A stretch of 12,526 nucleotides of DNA, taken from NCBI GenBank assembly GCA_021156245.1, contig JAJNBO010000022.1, positions 1 through 12,526 of the forward strand, given 5' to 3'. How positions within the stretch are numbered: the first letter of the stretch is position 1; each line of letters begins with the position of its first letter. Below are positions 1-6,587 of the stretch, one piece after another. Under the pieces are notes generated by a model. That model saw only the letters and a program-made list of their open reading frames with translations, was not told the origin of the DNA and made no database searches. This DNA comes from Ramlibacter sp. (GTDB lineage Bacteria; Pseudomonadota; Gammaproteobacteria; Burkholderiales; Burkholderiaceae_C). Both the position numbers and the translations under genes were made by a program.

Positions 1-2185
1 CATGAGCGCCGCCGGCACCGACCTGCAGGCGACGCTGATCAACTGCTTCGTGCAGCCGGTGGGCGACGCCATCCAGGGCCGCGACGACGAAGGCTTCCCC
101 GGCATCTATGAAGCGCTGCGCGAAGCCGCCGAGACGATGCGCCGCGGCGGCGGCGTGGGCTACGATTTCTCGCGCATCCGTCCGCGCGGCGCGGACGTGC
201 GGGCGACCGCTTCGCTCGCGTCGGGTCCGTGCAGCTACATGGACGTGTTCGACCACTCCTGCTCCACGGTCGAAAGCGCCGGTTCGCGCCGTGGCGCGCA
301 GATGGGCGTGCTGCGCGTCGACCACCCGGACGCCCTGGAGTTCATCACGGCCAAGCGCACGCCCGGGCGCTGGAACAACTTCAACGTCTCGGTGGCGGTC
401 ACCGACGAGTTCATCCACGTGCTGCAGGCCGGCGGCGACTGGCCGCTGGTGCACCGCGCCAAGCCCGGCGCCGCGTTGATCGCGCAGGGAGCGCACCTGC
501 GCGCCGACGGCAAGTGGGTCTACCGCGTGCTGCCCGCGCAGCAGCTGTGGGATACGGTCATGCGCTCGGCGTACGACTTTGCGGAGCCCGGCATCTTGTT
601 CGTTGACACGATGAACCGGGACAACAACCTGCGGTATGCGGAGGAGATCACCAGCACCAACCCCTGCGGTGAACAGCCGCTTCCTCCCTACGGCTGCTGC
701 GACCTCGGCCCGATCATCCTCACGCGCTTCGTGCAGCACCCCTTCGGTTTCGGCGGCACGCCGGCGTTCGACTTCGAAGGTTTCACGCGCGCCGCCGCGG
801 TGCAGGTGCGCGCGCTCGACAACGTGCTCGACCTCACCTTCTGGCCACTGCCGCAGCAGGACGCCGAATCCAAGGCGAAGCGGCGCATCGGCGTGGGCAT
901 CACCGGGCTGGGCAATGCGCTGGCCATGCTGCGCCTGCGCTACGACCGGGCGGAAGGCCGCGACATGGCCGCCCGGATCGCCCGCACGCTGCGCGACGCC
1001 GCCTATGCAGCATCGGTGGATCTCGCCCGCGAGAAAGGCGCTTTCCCGCTGTTCGATGCGGACAAGTACCTGGAGGCGGGCACCTTTGCAAGCCGTCTCG
1101 ACGAGCCGCTGAAGCAGGCCATCCGCCAGCACGGCATCCGCAACAGCCACCTGCTGTCGATCGCGCCGACGGGCACCGTCAGCCTGGCCTTCGCCGACAA
1201 CGCGTCCAACGGCATCGAACCGCCTTTCTCCTGGACGTACCGGCGCAAGAAGCGCGATGCGGATGGCGGCAGCGTCGAGTACGACGTCGAGGATCACGCA
1301 TGGCGCGTGTACCGCTCGCTCGGCGGCGACACCACGCACCTGCCGCCCTACTTCGTCTCCGCGCTGCAGATGCCGGCGGCCGGACACCTGGCGATGATGG
1401 AGGCGGTGCAGCCCTTCGTCGATACCGCGATCTCCAAGACCGTCAATATCCCCGCCGACTACCCGTACGCCGACTTCCAGGGCCTGTACCTCGAGGCATG
1501 GCGCGCCGGCCTGAAGGGGCTCGCGACCTACCGGCCCAACGAGATCCTCGGCTCCGTGCTCTCGGCCACTGCGGAGGCGGTTGCTCCGGTGGTGGAGCGG
1601 CGCAAGGCGGACCCGATGCGCACGGTGATCGAGAGCCGGCCGAAGGGGCAACTGCCCGCGGTCGTGGAAAAGCTCGAGTACTGGACGCAGCAAGGGCGGC
1701 AAGCCCTCTACATCGTCGTTTCGTTCATGCCGGTGGAGGATGGGCGCGAGCGAGCGATCGAATTCTTCATGCCCGTCGGGCAGAGCGGCGAGTCGCAGCA
1801 GTGGATCACGTCCAGCATGCGCATGCTTTCGCTGGCCGCGCGCGGCGGCTTCCTGGAGCGCGCGCTGGCCGACATGCGCAAGGTGGCGTGGGACCGCGGA
1901 CCGGTGCGGCTGGGGACGTATGCGCGCGCCGATGGCGTCGCTGTGCCGCTCTGGCACGACTCGGAAGTGGCGGCCATCGCCTATGCGATCCAGAACATCA
2001 TCGCGCGGCGCAACGGCGAGCCGGTGGCCGCGCTCGCCACTCCGCCCGTGGCAGCGACGGCCGACGCCGCCCCGGCAGCGGTGCTGGCGGGCGCCAAGTG
2101 CCCCGAGTGCGGCGCCCACGCCATGATCCGCAAGGACGGCTGCGATTTCTGCACGCAGTGCGGCCACGTCGGCGCGTGCGGGTGA
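1..2185 (+). CDS. nrdJ: Adenosylcobalamin-dependent ribonucleotide reductase (class II), 3' part of gene
   Basis: Reduces ribonucleotides to deoxyribonucleotides in the cytoplasm, using coenzyme B12 to make a thiyl radical and needing no oxygen. The gene enters from the left edge. The ATG at base 2 is internal, because the first redox cysteine (NCFVQPV) is already residue 15 of the visible part; compared with Thermotoga NrdJ (Cys133) roughly 100 or more residues are missing. The NPCGEQ loop carries the presumed radical Cys222 and Glu224. Eleven residues on, Cys233 matches the second redox cysteine. PTGTVSLAFADNASNGIEPP and the KTVNIP...GLKGLATYRPN block are typical of NrdJ. A TSCPD-like region (about 550-670) follows, then a C-terminal cysteine cluster: C700, C703, C714, C717, C720, C726, a zinc-ribbon-like tail that probably includes the pair that re-reduces the active site. 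Family assignment is very secure; the exact B12-dependent subtype is known-family inference. Confidence 0.95.
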   Translation, partial: MSAAGTDLQATLINCFVQPVGDAIQGRDDEGFPGIYEALREAAETMRRGGGVGYDFSRIRPRGADVRATASLASGPCSYMDVFDHSCSTVESAGSRRGAQMGVLRVDHPDALEFITAKRTPGRWNNFNVSVAVTDEFIHVLQAGGDWPLVHRAKPGAALIAQGAHLRADGKWVYRVLPAQQLWDTVMRSAYDFAEPGILFVDTMNRDNNLRYAEEITSTNPCGEQPLPPYGCCDLGPIILTRFVQHPFGFGGTPAFDFEGFTRAAAVQVRALDNVLDLTFWPLPQQDAESKAKRRIGVGITGLGNALAMLRLRYDRAEGRDMAARIARTLRDAAYAASVDLAREKGAFPLFDADKYLEAGTFASRLDEPLKQAIRQHGIRNSHLLSIAPTGTVSLAFADNASNGIEPPFSWTYRRKKRDADGGSVEYDVEDHAWRVYRSLGGDTTHLPPYFVSALQMPAAGHLAMMEAVQPFVDTAISKTVNIPADYPYADFQGLYLEAWRAGLKGLATYRPNEILGSVLSATAEAVAPVVERRKADPMRTVIESRPKGQLPAVVEKLEYWTQQGRQALYIVVSFMPVEDGRERAIEFFMPVGQSGESQQWITSSMRMLSLAARGGFLERALADMRKVAWDRGPVRLGTYARADGVAVPLWHDSEVAAIAYAIQNIIARRNGEPVAALATPPVAATADAAPAAVLAGAKCPECGAHAMIRKDGCDFCTQCGHVGACG

Positions 2186-2218
2186 GCCCCGCCATGCCCT
2201 GGCTCATGCAGGACAATT

Positions 2219-2225
2219 TCCTACA
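2219..2225 (+). promoter_or_regulatory. TCCTACA heptamer, copy 1, downstream of nrdJ
   Basis: Exact TCCTACA in the 132-bp gap between the nrdJ stop and the first mini-ORF, oriented toward that ORF and 92 bp before its ATG. The overlapping hexamer TACAAA could serve as a -10 element, but no good -35 sits 16-18 bp upstream. The same heptamer occurs at 5142, 5674 and 9365. Role is inferred. Confidence 0.3.
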
Positions 2226-2317
2226 AAGGTCTGCTGACGGCTCCGACCGCTGAGCTTCGCCGCCGTTTCCACAATGTCCAGGTTGGCCACCAAGGCCGCA
2301 GACCGTTGGAACAGGCA

Positions 2318-2509
2318 ATGATCAGCTCGAACGAAACCAGCTCGGACCATTCCGTCCAAGAGCCCTCGAGCTCCGGGCAGGAGCAGGAGCACGCGGGCAA
2401 CTCCGGCGAGGGAGCGGCCAGCGCCCTGGCCCACCTGAAGACGCAGACGAAGCAGCATCGGCGCCAGGTCGGCGACAGCGAGGATCCGTCGGGAGGCTCC
2501 TCGCAATGA
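2318..2509 (+). CDS. Small hydrophilic hypothetical protein (63 aa), first of an overlapping pair
   Basis: I do not recognise this protein. It is 63 aa, rich in Ser, Glu, Gln and Gly, with no membrane segment or cysteine, and ends in a basic stretch (KTQTKQHRRQ) followed by an acidic/Gly/Ser tail, so it is probably largely disordered. I chose the ATG at 2318; a TTG at 2306 in the same frame is possible but less likely. A weak GGA lies 7 nt before the ATG. It lies between nrdJ and the NUDIX gene, and its stop overlaps the next start as ATGA. Against it being real: composition is low complexity and no domain is visible. For it: the coupled second ORF has a good ribosome binding site inside it. 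Confidence 0.5.
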   Translation: MISSNETSSDHSVQEPSSSGQEQEHAGNSGEGAASALAHLKTQTKQHRRQVGDSEDPSGGSSQ

Positions 2510-2685
2510 ATGCAGGTGCGAAAAATCCCGGGCCTTTGCCGAGGGATGGTTCCAAGCAGCCTCCCGCGCCGCAGCGCACCGGGGAAGGCTCCGGCACCGC
2601 CCTGGAAGCCATGATCCGCAAGCGCAAGCAGGTGGAAAGCCCGGAACCGCCGGACGGCGCCGGCGAGCAACCCGCCACGCCCTGA
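2506..2685 (+). CDS. Small Pro/Lys-rich hypothetical protein (59 aa), second of the pair
   Basis: This 59-aa ORF starts on the ATG of an ATGA overlap with the previous stop codon, a classic arrangement for translational coupling. A strong Shine-Dalgarno GGGAGG (2491-2496) lies 9 nt before the ATG, the best evidence that it is translated. The protein is hydrophilic: a Pro-rich N-terminus, a basic centre (MIRKRKQ, residues 36-42) and an acidic/Pro tail. No domain, signal peptide or cysteine is visible and I cannot assign a function. Its residues 26-42 (GEG..TAL..M...KQ) resemble residues 30-46 of the preceding ORF (GEG..SAL..L...KQ), so the two may be diverged copies of one mini-protein. It ends 24 nt before the NUDIX start. 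Confidence 0.55.
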   Translation: MNAGAKNPGPLPRDGSKQPPAPQRTGEGSGTALEAMIRKRKQVESPEPPDGAGEQPATP

Positions 2686-2697
2686 ACGCCACGCGCC

Positions 2698-2703
2698 TAC
2701 ACT
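2698..2703 (+). promoter_or_regulatory. Candidate -10 element (TACACT) placed for a leaderless NUDIX transcript
   Basis: TACACT matches the TATAAT consensus at four positions and ends 6 nt before the GTG of the NUDIX gene, so transcription would begin at or next to the start codon. No matching -35 is evident 16-18 bp upstream, which limits confidence. Confidence 0.35.
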
Positions 2704-2709
2704 CGCGCT

Positions 2710-3192
2710 GTGGCCATCGTCCGCAGTGCCGGGTTGCTGATGTACCGCCTGCGCGGCGGGAACCTCGAGGTATTGCTCGCCCATCCCGGCGGACCGTTCT
2801 GGTCGCGGCGCGACGCCGCGTCCTGGACACTGCCCAAGGGCGAGATCGGCCCGGGCGAGGATCCCCTGGCGGCGGCGTGCCGGGAGTTCGAGGAGGAGAC
2901 CGGCTTCCCGGGCACGCCGCCTTTCCACCCGCTGGGGGAGCTGAAGCAGAAGAGCGGCAAGCGCATCACGGCCTGGGCCTTCGAAGGCGACGCGAACCCG
3001 TCGCTGCTGGTGAGCAACACTTTCGAGATGGAATGGCCGCCCCGCTCGGGAAGGACGCAGAACTTCCCCGAGGTCGACCGCGTCGCCTGGTTCGGGCCGG
3101 ACGAAGCCCGCGTCAAGCTGATTGCCGGGCAGGCGCCTTTTGTCGATGCCCTGGAGGCGCTGCTGTCGCGTGGGCCGCCACCCAGTCGATGA
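2710..3192 (+). CDS. NUDIX hydrolase (160 aa)
   Basis: Hydrolyses a nucleoside diphosphate linked to another group; a cytoplasmic house-cleaning or signalling-nucleotide enzyme whose substrate cannot be read from sequence. The Nudix box is complete at residues 44-66: G44, E50, then R58-E59-F60-E61-E62-E63-T64-G65-F66, with the metal-binding glutamates present. Phe/Trp-rich N-terminal strands (residues 5-40) and the C-terminal EVDRVAWF...A strand-helix are typical. Its length is that of a single NUDIX domain. The start is GTG; no Shine-Dalgarno sequence precedes it and TACACT sits 6 nt upstream, consistent with a leaderless message. The next in-frame ATG (codon 11) would cut into the first strand of the fold. 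The 3' end overlaps the convergent peptidase gene by 80 bp. It resembles diadenosine-polyphosphate-type NUDIX proteins, but that is a guess. Confidence 0.93.
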   Translation: MAIVRSAGLLMYRLRGGNLEVLLAHPGGPFWSRRDAASWTLPKGEIGPGEDPLAAACREFEEETGFPGTPPFHPLGELKQKSGKRITAWAFEGDANPSLLVSNTFEMEWPPRSGRTQNFPEVDRVAWFGPDEARVKLIAGQAPFVDALEALLSRGPPPSR

Positions 3193-5116
3193 TGCGGCGC
3201 GCCGCGTCCGCGCGGACCGAGGGCGTGCCCTCTCCCAGGAAGTGGTGGTCCTCCCCGGGATACAGCACCAGTTCGGCCGGTGTCGTGCCGGCCCGCATGA
3301 GGCTCACGAACAGCTCCTCCGACTGGCACTTGGGACAGCGCTCGTCGTCCGCGCCCTGCATGAAGAGCGTGGGCGTGGTCGCCCTTTCCACGTGCGCCAT
3401 GGGGGAGAGCTCCTTGGCGAGCTTGCGGTCGAACCTGTCTTTCGTCCCCATGTAGTACGGGTCCGCGTAGTAGCCGCCGTCGGACGTGCCGTAGTGCGTC
3501 TCGATGTTGCCCACCGGCGCCATCACCACCGCGGCGTGGAAGGCGCGTGTCTGCCCGATGGCCCAGCCGCTCAGGTAGCCGCCGTAGGACTTGCCCGCGA
3601 TGGCGACGCGCTCGTCGCACACCCCCTCTTCGCGCAGCTGTTCCAGCGCGGCCAGGTGCTGCGGCAGGTCGTACTCGCCCCAATGTCCCGCGAGCCGGTC
3701 GCAGAACTCCCGCCCGTAGCTGGCCGAGCCCACCGCGTTCAGCGCGAGCACCGCCCAGCCGCGCGCGCACAGCACCTGCCAGTACACGTTGGTGTCGAAA
3801 TCGAGCAGCGCATAACTGGCCGGTCCCCCGTGCACGTCGTTGAGCAACGGTTGCGGCCCCTTGCTGCCTTCGGCGCGCAACAGCCAGCCCTCGATGGTTT
3901 CCGTGCCGCCGCGGCCGTCCGGCACCTGGAAGTTCCAGGTCTCGGCGAGGATCGGCGTGCGGTCCTTCCACCACGGATTGAAGTCGCTCAGCTGGCGCTC
4001 GCCGCGACCGTCGTCCACGCAGGCATGCACCTCGCTCGGCTGCGAGGGATGGTCGATCGTGTAGAACAGCGAGCCCCCGGCCGCGCTGAACGCGCCGATC
4101 TGGCGGTGCCCGCCGACCAGCTCGTCGAGCTTCACTCCGTCCGCGGCCATGCGCATGACCTGGTGGCGGCCCCGGTGCTGGCGCGTGAAGAGCAAGCCGC
4201 GCGAGTCGGGCTCCCAGCACAGCGACTCGGGATCCGCGACCTGCAAGTCGTCGTCGCCGAGCTGGCGGATGCGGCCGCTGCCGAACTCCAGCAGGAACAG
4301 GTTGGCCTGGGCGTCGCCTTCGTCCCGCGTCCCGCAGAACGCGAGCGAAAGGCCGTCTGGCGACCACTTCGGGCTCATGACGGTCGCGAAGTCCTCCGTC
4401 AGCCGCCGGGCGCCGCTGCCTTCGGCATCGCAGGTCCACAGGTCGGTGCGATGCGCGAAGCGGCCTTCGCGGGTGCGGACGAAGGCGATGTGCCGGCCAT
4501 CGGGCGAGATGTCGAACGCCATCACGTCGAACGCGCCGTCGGTGAGCTGCGTGTGCTCGCCGCTTTCGGCGTCGACGTGGAACAGGTGGATCTCCCGGGC
4601 CAGCATGTAGCCGAGCTCGTCGCTCTTGTACGGCAGCTTCCAGGCCACCTGCGGCTGCACCTTGCGTTCGGCGGGCTTGCGGCCGTTCGGGCGTTCGCCC
4701 CTCCAGTCCGGATCCACCGTGACCGAGGAGGTCACCAGCAGTGCGCGGCCGTCGGGAAACCAGCGCAGGCCCGACACGGCGCCGGACAGGCGCGACAGCG
4801 CAGCGGCCTCGCCGCCGTCACGCGGCAACAGGTGCACCTGCGGCGAGCCGCCGCGGTCGGAAATGAAGGCAAGCCGGCTGTGGTCCGGCGACCAGCGCGG
4901 CGACTGGTCCTGCCCGGGCCCGCGGGTCAGCTGGGCGCGCTGGCTGCCGTCGAGGGACAGCGACCAGATGCAGGAGATGTATTCATCCTTGTCCCGGTCG
5001 ATGGAGCGCACTGCGCAGGCCACCGACTGGCCGTCGGGCGCCGCGTCGAGCGCCGATACTTTCTGGTGGAGGTAGAGATCGTCGATCTCGAAAGGCTTCT
5101 GTGGCATGCAAGCCAT
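3113..5116 (-). CDS. S9 family serine peptidase (prolyl oligopeptidase / acylaminoacyl-peptidase type)
   Basis: A 667-aa serine peptidase that cuts short peptides or removes acylated N-terminal residues. There is no signal peptide, so it is probably cytoplasmic. Residues about 20-400 form a TolB/WD40-like beta-propeller with repeated SPDG/WSPD turns, which limits access to small substrates. The alpha/beta-hydrolase domain follows, with the nucleophile in GKSYGGY (Ser510), the acid in GADDERCP (Asp591) and the base in GEDHHF (His624, His625 being the alternative). Spacing fits the S9C group. The ATG at 5116 lacks a good Shine-Dalgarno; codon 4 is also ATG, so the start may be 9 nt later. The last ~20 residues (Ala, Pro and basic) look like an extension created where the gene runs into the convergent NUDIX gene. 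A TCCTACA motif lies 25 nt upstream of the start. Confidence 0.93.
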   Translation of the reverse strand: MACMPQKPFEIDDLYLHQKVSALDAAPDGQSVACAVRSIDRDKDEYISCIWSLSLDGSQRAQLTRGPGQDQSPRWSPDHSRLAFISDRGGSPQVHLLPRDGGEAAALSRLSGAVSGLRWFPDGRALLVTSSVTVDPDWRGERPNGRKPAERKVQPQVAWKLPYKSDELGYMLAREIHLFHVDAESGEHTQLTDGAFDVMAFDISPDGRHIAFVRTREGRFAHRTDLWTCDAEGSGARRLTEDFATVMSPKWSPDGLSLAFCGTRDEGDAQANLFLLEFGSGRIRQLGDDDLQVADPESLCWEPDSRGLLFTRQHRGRHQVMRMAADGVKLDELVGGHRQIGAFSAAGGSLFYTIDHPSQPSEVHACVDDGRGERQLSDFNPWWKDRTPILAETWNFQVPDGRGGTETIEGWLLRAEGSKGPQPLLNDVHGGPASYALLDFDTNVYWQVLCARGWAVLALNAVGSASYGREFCDRLAGHWGEYDLPQHLAALEQLREEGVCDERVAIAGKSYGGYLSGWAIGQTRAFHAAVVMAPVGNIETHYGTSDGGYYADPYYMGTKDRFDRKLAKELSPMAHVERATTPTLFMQGADDERCPKCQSEELFVSLMRAGTTPAELVLYPGEDHHFLGEGTPSVRADAARRIIDWVAAHATAAPPGHRQKAPARQSA

Positions 5117-5141
5117 CTTGATCGGCGCACGCGTTCTGCCT

Positions 5142-5148
5142 TGTAGGA
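5142..5148 (-). promoter_or_regulatory. TCCTACA heptamer, copy 2, upstream of the S9 peptidase
   Basis: On the minus strand the heptamer reads toward the peptidase gene, 25 nt before its ATG, directly after the 5149-5170 hairpin. TACAAG within it could be a -10, giving a leader of roughly 16 nt. Its flanks (G before, A/C-GG after) match copy 3. Promoter role is inferred. Confidence 0.4.
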
Positions 5149-5170
5149 CGCCGCCCGGTGGCGGGCGGCG
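5149..5170 (-). terminator. Perfect 9-bp GC hairpin between the Tyr-rich gene and the peptidase
   Basis: CGCCGCCCG (5149-5157) pairs with CGGGCGGCG (5162-5170) around a GTGG loop (plus-strand reading). No T-run follows on the minus strand, so it is not a canonical intrinsic terminator. It could pause polymerase, stabilise the 3' end of the upstream message, or be a structured element between two minus-strand genes. Confidence 0.45.
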
Positions 5171-5175
5171 CCGGC

Positions 5176-5192
5176 ACCCCCATTGCGGGGGT
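5176..5192 (-). terminator. 6-bp hairpin touching the stop codon of the Tyr-rich gene
   Basis: ACCCCC (5176-5181) pairs with GGGGGT (5187-5192) around ATTGC. Its edge includes the last base of the stop codon of the 140-aa gene. With the 5149-5170 hairpin it forms a tandem structured 3' region; no U-tract is present, so terminator function is uncertain. Confidence 0.35.
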
Positions 5193-5614
5193 CAGGCGAA
5201 GGCGGGCTGCCGGCCGGCCCGGGCCGTTGCCGCGGCCGCGTACGGGGCGCTGACGAGCTCTTCGTCCGCTTCCTCGGAGAGTTGACCCTGCGCAGCGTGG
5301 TCCCATGCGGCGCGGATGGCCTGCATCGCCTCCTCGACGCTCAGGCAGGAGCCTCCCTTGATCCGGACCCAGTTGGCGCACAGCGATTTTTCGGCGTCGT
5401 CGAAGCTGCCGCCGTACTGGGCGTACCCGATGTAGCCGACACAATACGCGGGCGCGTAGTCCTCGTCGTAGCTGCACTCGCTGCGGTAGTAGGGCTGCGC
5501 CCAGTAGACGCTCTGCCAGTACGCATCTTCCAGCTGGAAGTCGATGCGTCCGTCGACGGTCACCACCGGGTCGTCTTCTTGTTCCTGCCAGAAATCCTGT
5601 GCAACGGCGGTCAT
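5192..5614 (-). CDS. Tyr/Trp-rich hypothetical protein (140 aa) with an uncharacterised stress-type domain
   Basis: The function is unknown. Residues 32-108 match, from memory, an uncharacterised domain common in proteobacterial hypotheticals of stress-gene clusters: YW...Y..(R/Q)PYY....SYD.DYAPAY..GY..YAQY.G.SFDDAE..L...W....G.S.L....A..A.RAAWD. Ten tyrosines fall between residues 32 and 67, among acidic residues, and the C-terminus is Ala-rich. There is no signal peptide or membrane segment. The ATG at 5614 has a GGAGA Shine-Dalgarno 6 nt upstream. Four cysteines (C47, C58, C79, C90) stand out; C58 and C79 lie where I recall arginine or glycine in relatives. A TCCTACA motif lies 59 nt upstream in the same orientation. 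It is transcribed away from the divergent SDR gene and is followed by two hairpins. Coding status is very likely; the stress role is inference. Confidence 0.82.
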   Translation of the reverse strand: MTAVAQDFWQEQEDDPVVTVDGRIDFQLEDAYWQSVYWAQPYYRSECSYDEDYAPAYCVGYIGYAQYGGSFDDAEKSLCANWVRIKGGSCLSVEEAMQAIRAAWDHAAQGQLSEEADEELVSAPYAAAATARAGRQPAFA

Positions 5615-5673
5615 GCCATTTCTCCGTGTTTGATTTGCTGGAACGAATCATGGGCAAGGGGGCAGCCCGACCG

Positions 5674-5680
5674 TGTAGGA
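5674..5680 (-). promoter_or_regulatory. TCCTACA heptamer, copy 3, upstream of the Tyr-rich gene
   Basis: On the minus strand it reads toward the 140-aa gene, 59 nt before its ATG. It shares G before and (A/C)GG after with copy 2. It could be a promoter element (TACACG as -10) or a regulator site; the sequence alone cannot separate these. Confidence 0.4.
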
Positions 5681-5708
5681 CGTGCGGGTCGCGCCCCTGT
5701 CGGAAGCC

Positions 5709-5723
5709 GCACCCGGCGGGTGC
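5709..5723. repeat. Inverted repeat GCACCC-GGC-GGGTGC in the divergent intergenic region
   Basis: A perfect 6-bp arm dyad with a 3-nt centre, midway in the 188-bp gap between the divergent Tyr-rich and SDR genes. It could be an operator or merely a GC-rich chance dyad. Apart from this, the gap holds the TCCTACA copy, a direct repeat and the SDR promoter/RBS, and no gene that I can see. Confidence 0.3.
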
Positions 5724-5732
5724 AGGCGCGCC

Positions 5733-5751
5733 CCTGCGTGTCGCCTGCGTG
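5733..5751 (+). repeat. Direct repeat CCTGCGTG x2, 11 bp apart, upstream of the SDR promoter
   Basis: CCTGCGTG occurs at 5733-5740 and 5744-5751, start to start 11 bp, about one helical turn. It lies just above the candidate -10 of the SDR gene (5775), where an activator of a promoter with a poor -35 would bind. Operator function is inference. Confidence 0.25.
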
Positions 5752-5774
5752 GCTGCGCCAGCCCGCGCGTGGCC

Positions 5775-5799
5775 CATACTGCCTGCCTCATCGGAGGTG
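5775..5799 (+). promoter_or_regulatory. Candidate -10 (CATACT) and Shine-Dalgarno of the SDR gene
   Basis: CATACT at 5775-5780 is a plausible -10, with no clear -35 partner. GGAGGTG at 5793-5799 is a near-perfect Shine-Dalgarno 3-4 nt before ATG 5803 and fixes the start, since longer forms of this frame would run through the promoter. Confidence 0.5.
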
Positions 5800-5802
5800 C
5801 GC

Positions 5803-6585
5803 ATGGAAATCAGGGACAAGGTTGCGGTGATCACCGGCGGCGCAAGCGGCATCGGCGCGGGCATGGCGGAGCGCTTCGCGCGCGAAGGCGCCCGCGGGGT
5901 GGTGGTGGCGGACATGAACCTCGAGCGGGCGCAGGGCGTGGCCCGGGGCATCGGCGCGCAGGCGCTTGCCGTGCGCTGCGACGTCAGCCGCGAGGACGAG
6001 ATCCAGGAGCTGGTGCGGCAGACTCGCGAGCGCTTCGGCCGCATCGACATCTACTTCTCGAACGCGGGCATCCTGGGCCGCCTCGGCGGGATCGAGCTGG
6101 AAGACGCGCTGTGGGACAAGATGTGGCAGGTGCACGGGATGGCACACGTCTGGGCCGCTCGCGCGGTGGTGCCGGAGATGGTGGAGCGCGGCGAAGGCTA
6201 CTTCCTCGTCACCGCATCCGCCGCGGGGCTGTTGAACATCGTCGAGACCGCTCCCTACGGCGTGACCAAGCATGCGGCCGTCGCCATCGCCGAATGGCTG
6301 CGCATCGCTTATGGGCGCAAGGGCGTGCGGGTGTCGTGCCTGTGCCCGCAGTCCGTGCAGACGGACATGACGCGCGACGGCACCGGATCGGCGGGCATCA
6401 ACGGCGTGCTGACGCCTCAGCAGGTGGCGGACGTCGTCGTGCAGACGATGCGCGACGAGCGCTTCCTGGCCCTGCCCCACCCGGAGGTGGCGAAGTATTT
6501 CCTCGCCAAGGGACAGGACTACGACCGCTGGCTGGGTGGCATGCAGAAGCTGTATGCGCAGCACATGGAGCGTCCGTCGGCCTGA
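5803..6585 (+). CDS. SDR family NAD(P)-dependent oxidoreductase (260 aa)
   Basis: A classical short-chain dehydrogenase/reductase with a Rossmann fold, oxidising an alcohol or reducing a carbonyl; the substrate cannot be told. The cofactor motif TGGASGIG is at residues 11-18. Asp37 at the end of strand 2 (VVADMN) favours NAD(H) over NADP(H). The NAG motif begins at Asn87, and the catalytic set is Ser139 (TASAAG), Tyr152 and Lys156 (YGVTK). Pro-Gln-Ser-Val-Gln-Thr-Asp-Met follows, the usual substrate-loop entry. Length is normal for the family. The ATG at 5803 is set by a GGAGGTG Shine-Dalgarno. The gene stands alone: the gene to the left is divergent and the one to the right has its own promoter, so context gives no pathway. 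Confidence 0.94.
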   Translation: MEIRDKVAVITGGASGIGAGMAERFAREGARGVVVADMNLERAQGVARGIGAQALAVRCDVSREDEIQELVRQTRERFGRIDIYFSNAGILGRLGGIELEDALWDKMWQVHGMAHVWAARAVVPEMVERGEGYFLVTASAAGLLNIVETAPYGVTKHAAVAIAEWLRIAYGRKGVRVSCLCPQSVQTDMTRDGTGSAGINGVLTPQQVADVVVQTMRDERFLALPHPEVAKYFLAKGQDYDRWLGGMQKLYAQHMERPSA

Positions 6586-6587
6586 CA

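Noticed and set aside
2..4. ATG at the left edge as the start of NrdJ
   Set aside because: The first redox cysteine would be residue 15, while in known NrdJ proteins it lies more than 100 residues in. The ATG is internal and the gene enters from outside the window.
2697..4439. A 580-codon minus-strand frame across NUDIX and the peptidase
   Set aside because: It is out of frame with the clearly motif-bearing peptidase and antisense to NUDIX; Arg/Gly/Ala shadow with no domain.
3122..5146. A 674-codon open frame on the plus strand opposite the S9 peptidase
   Set aside because: Composition is Arg/His/Val/Ala repetitive with no motif, and it mirrors the peptidase. In GC-rich genes the antisense frame is often stop-free by codon bias.
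5150..5192. Calling the two hairpins proven intrinsic terminators
   Set aside because: Neither is followed by a T-run on the minus strand, so they are listed only as candidate 3'-end structures.
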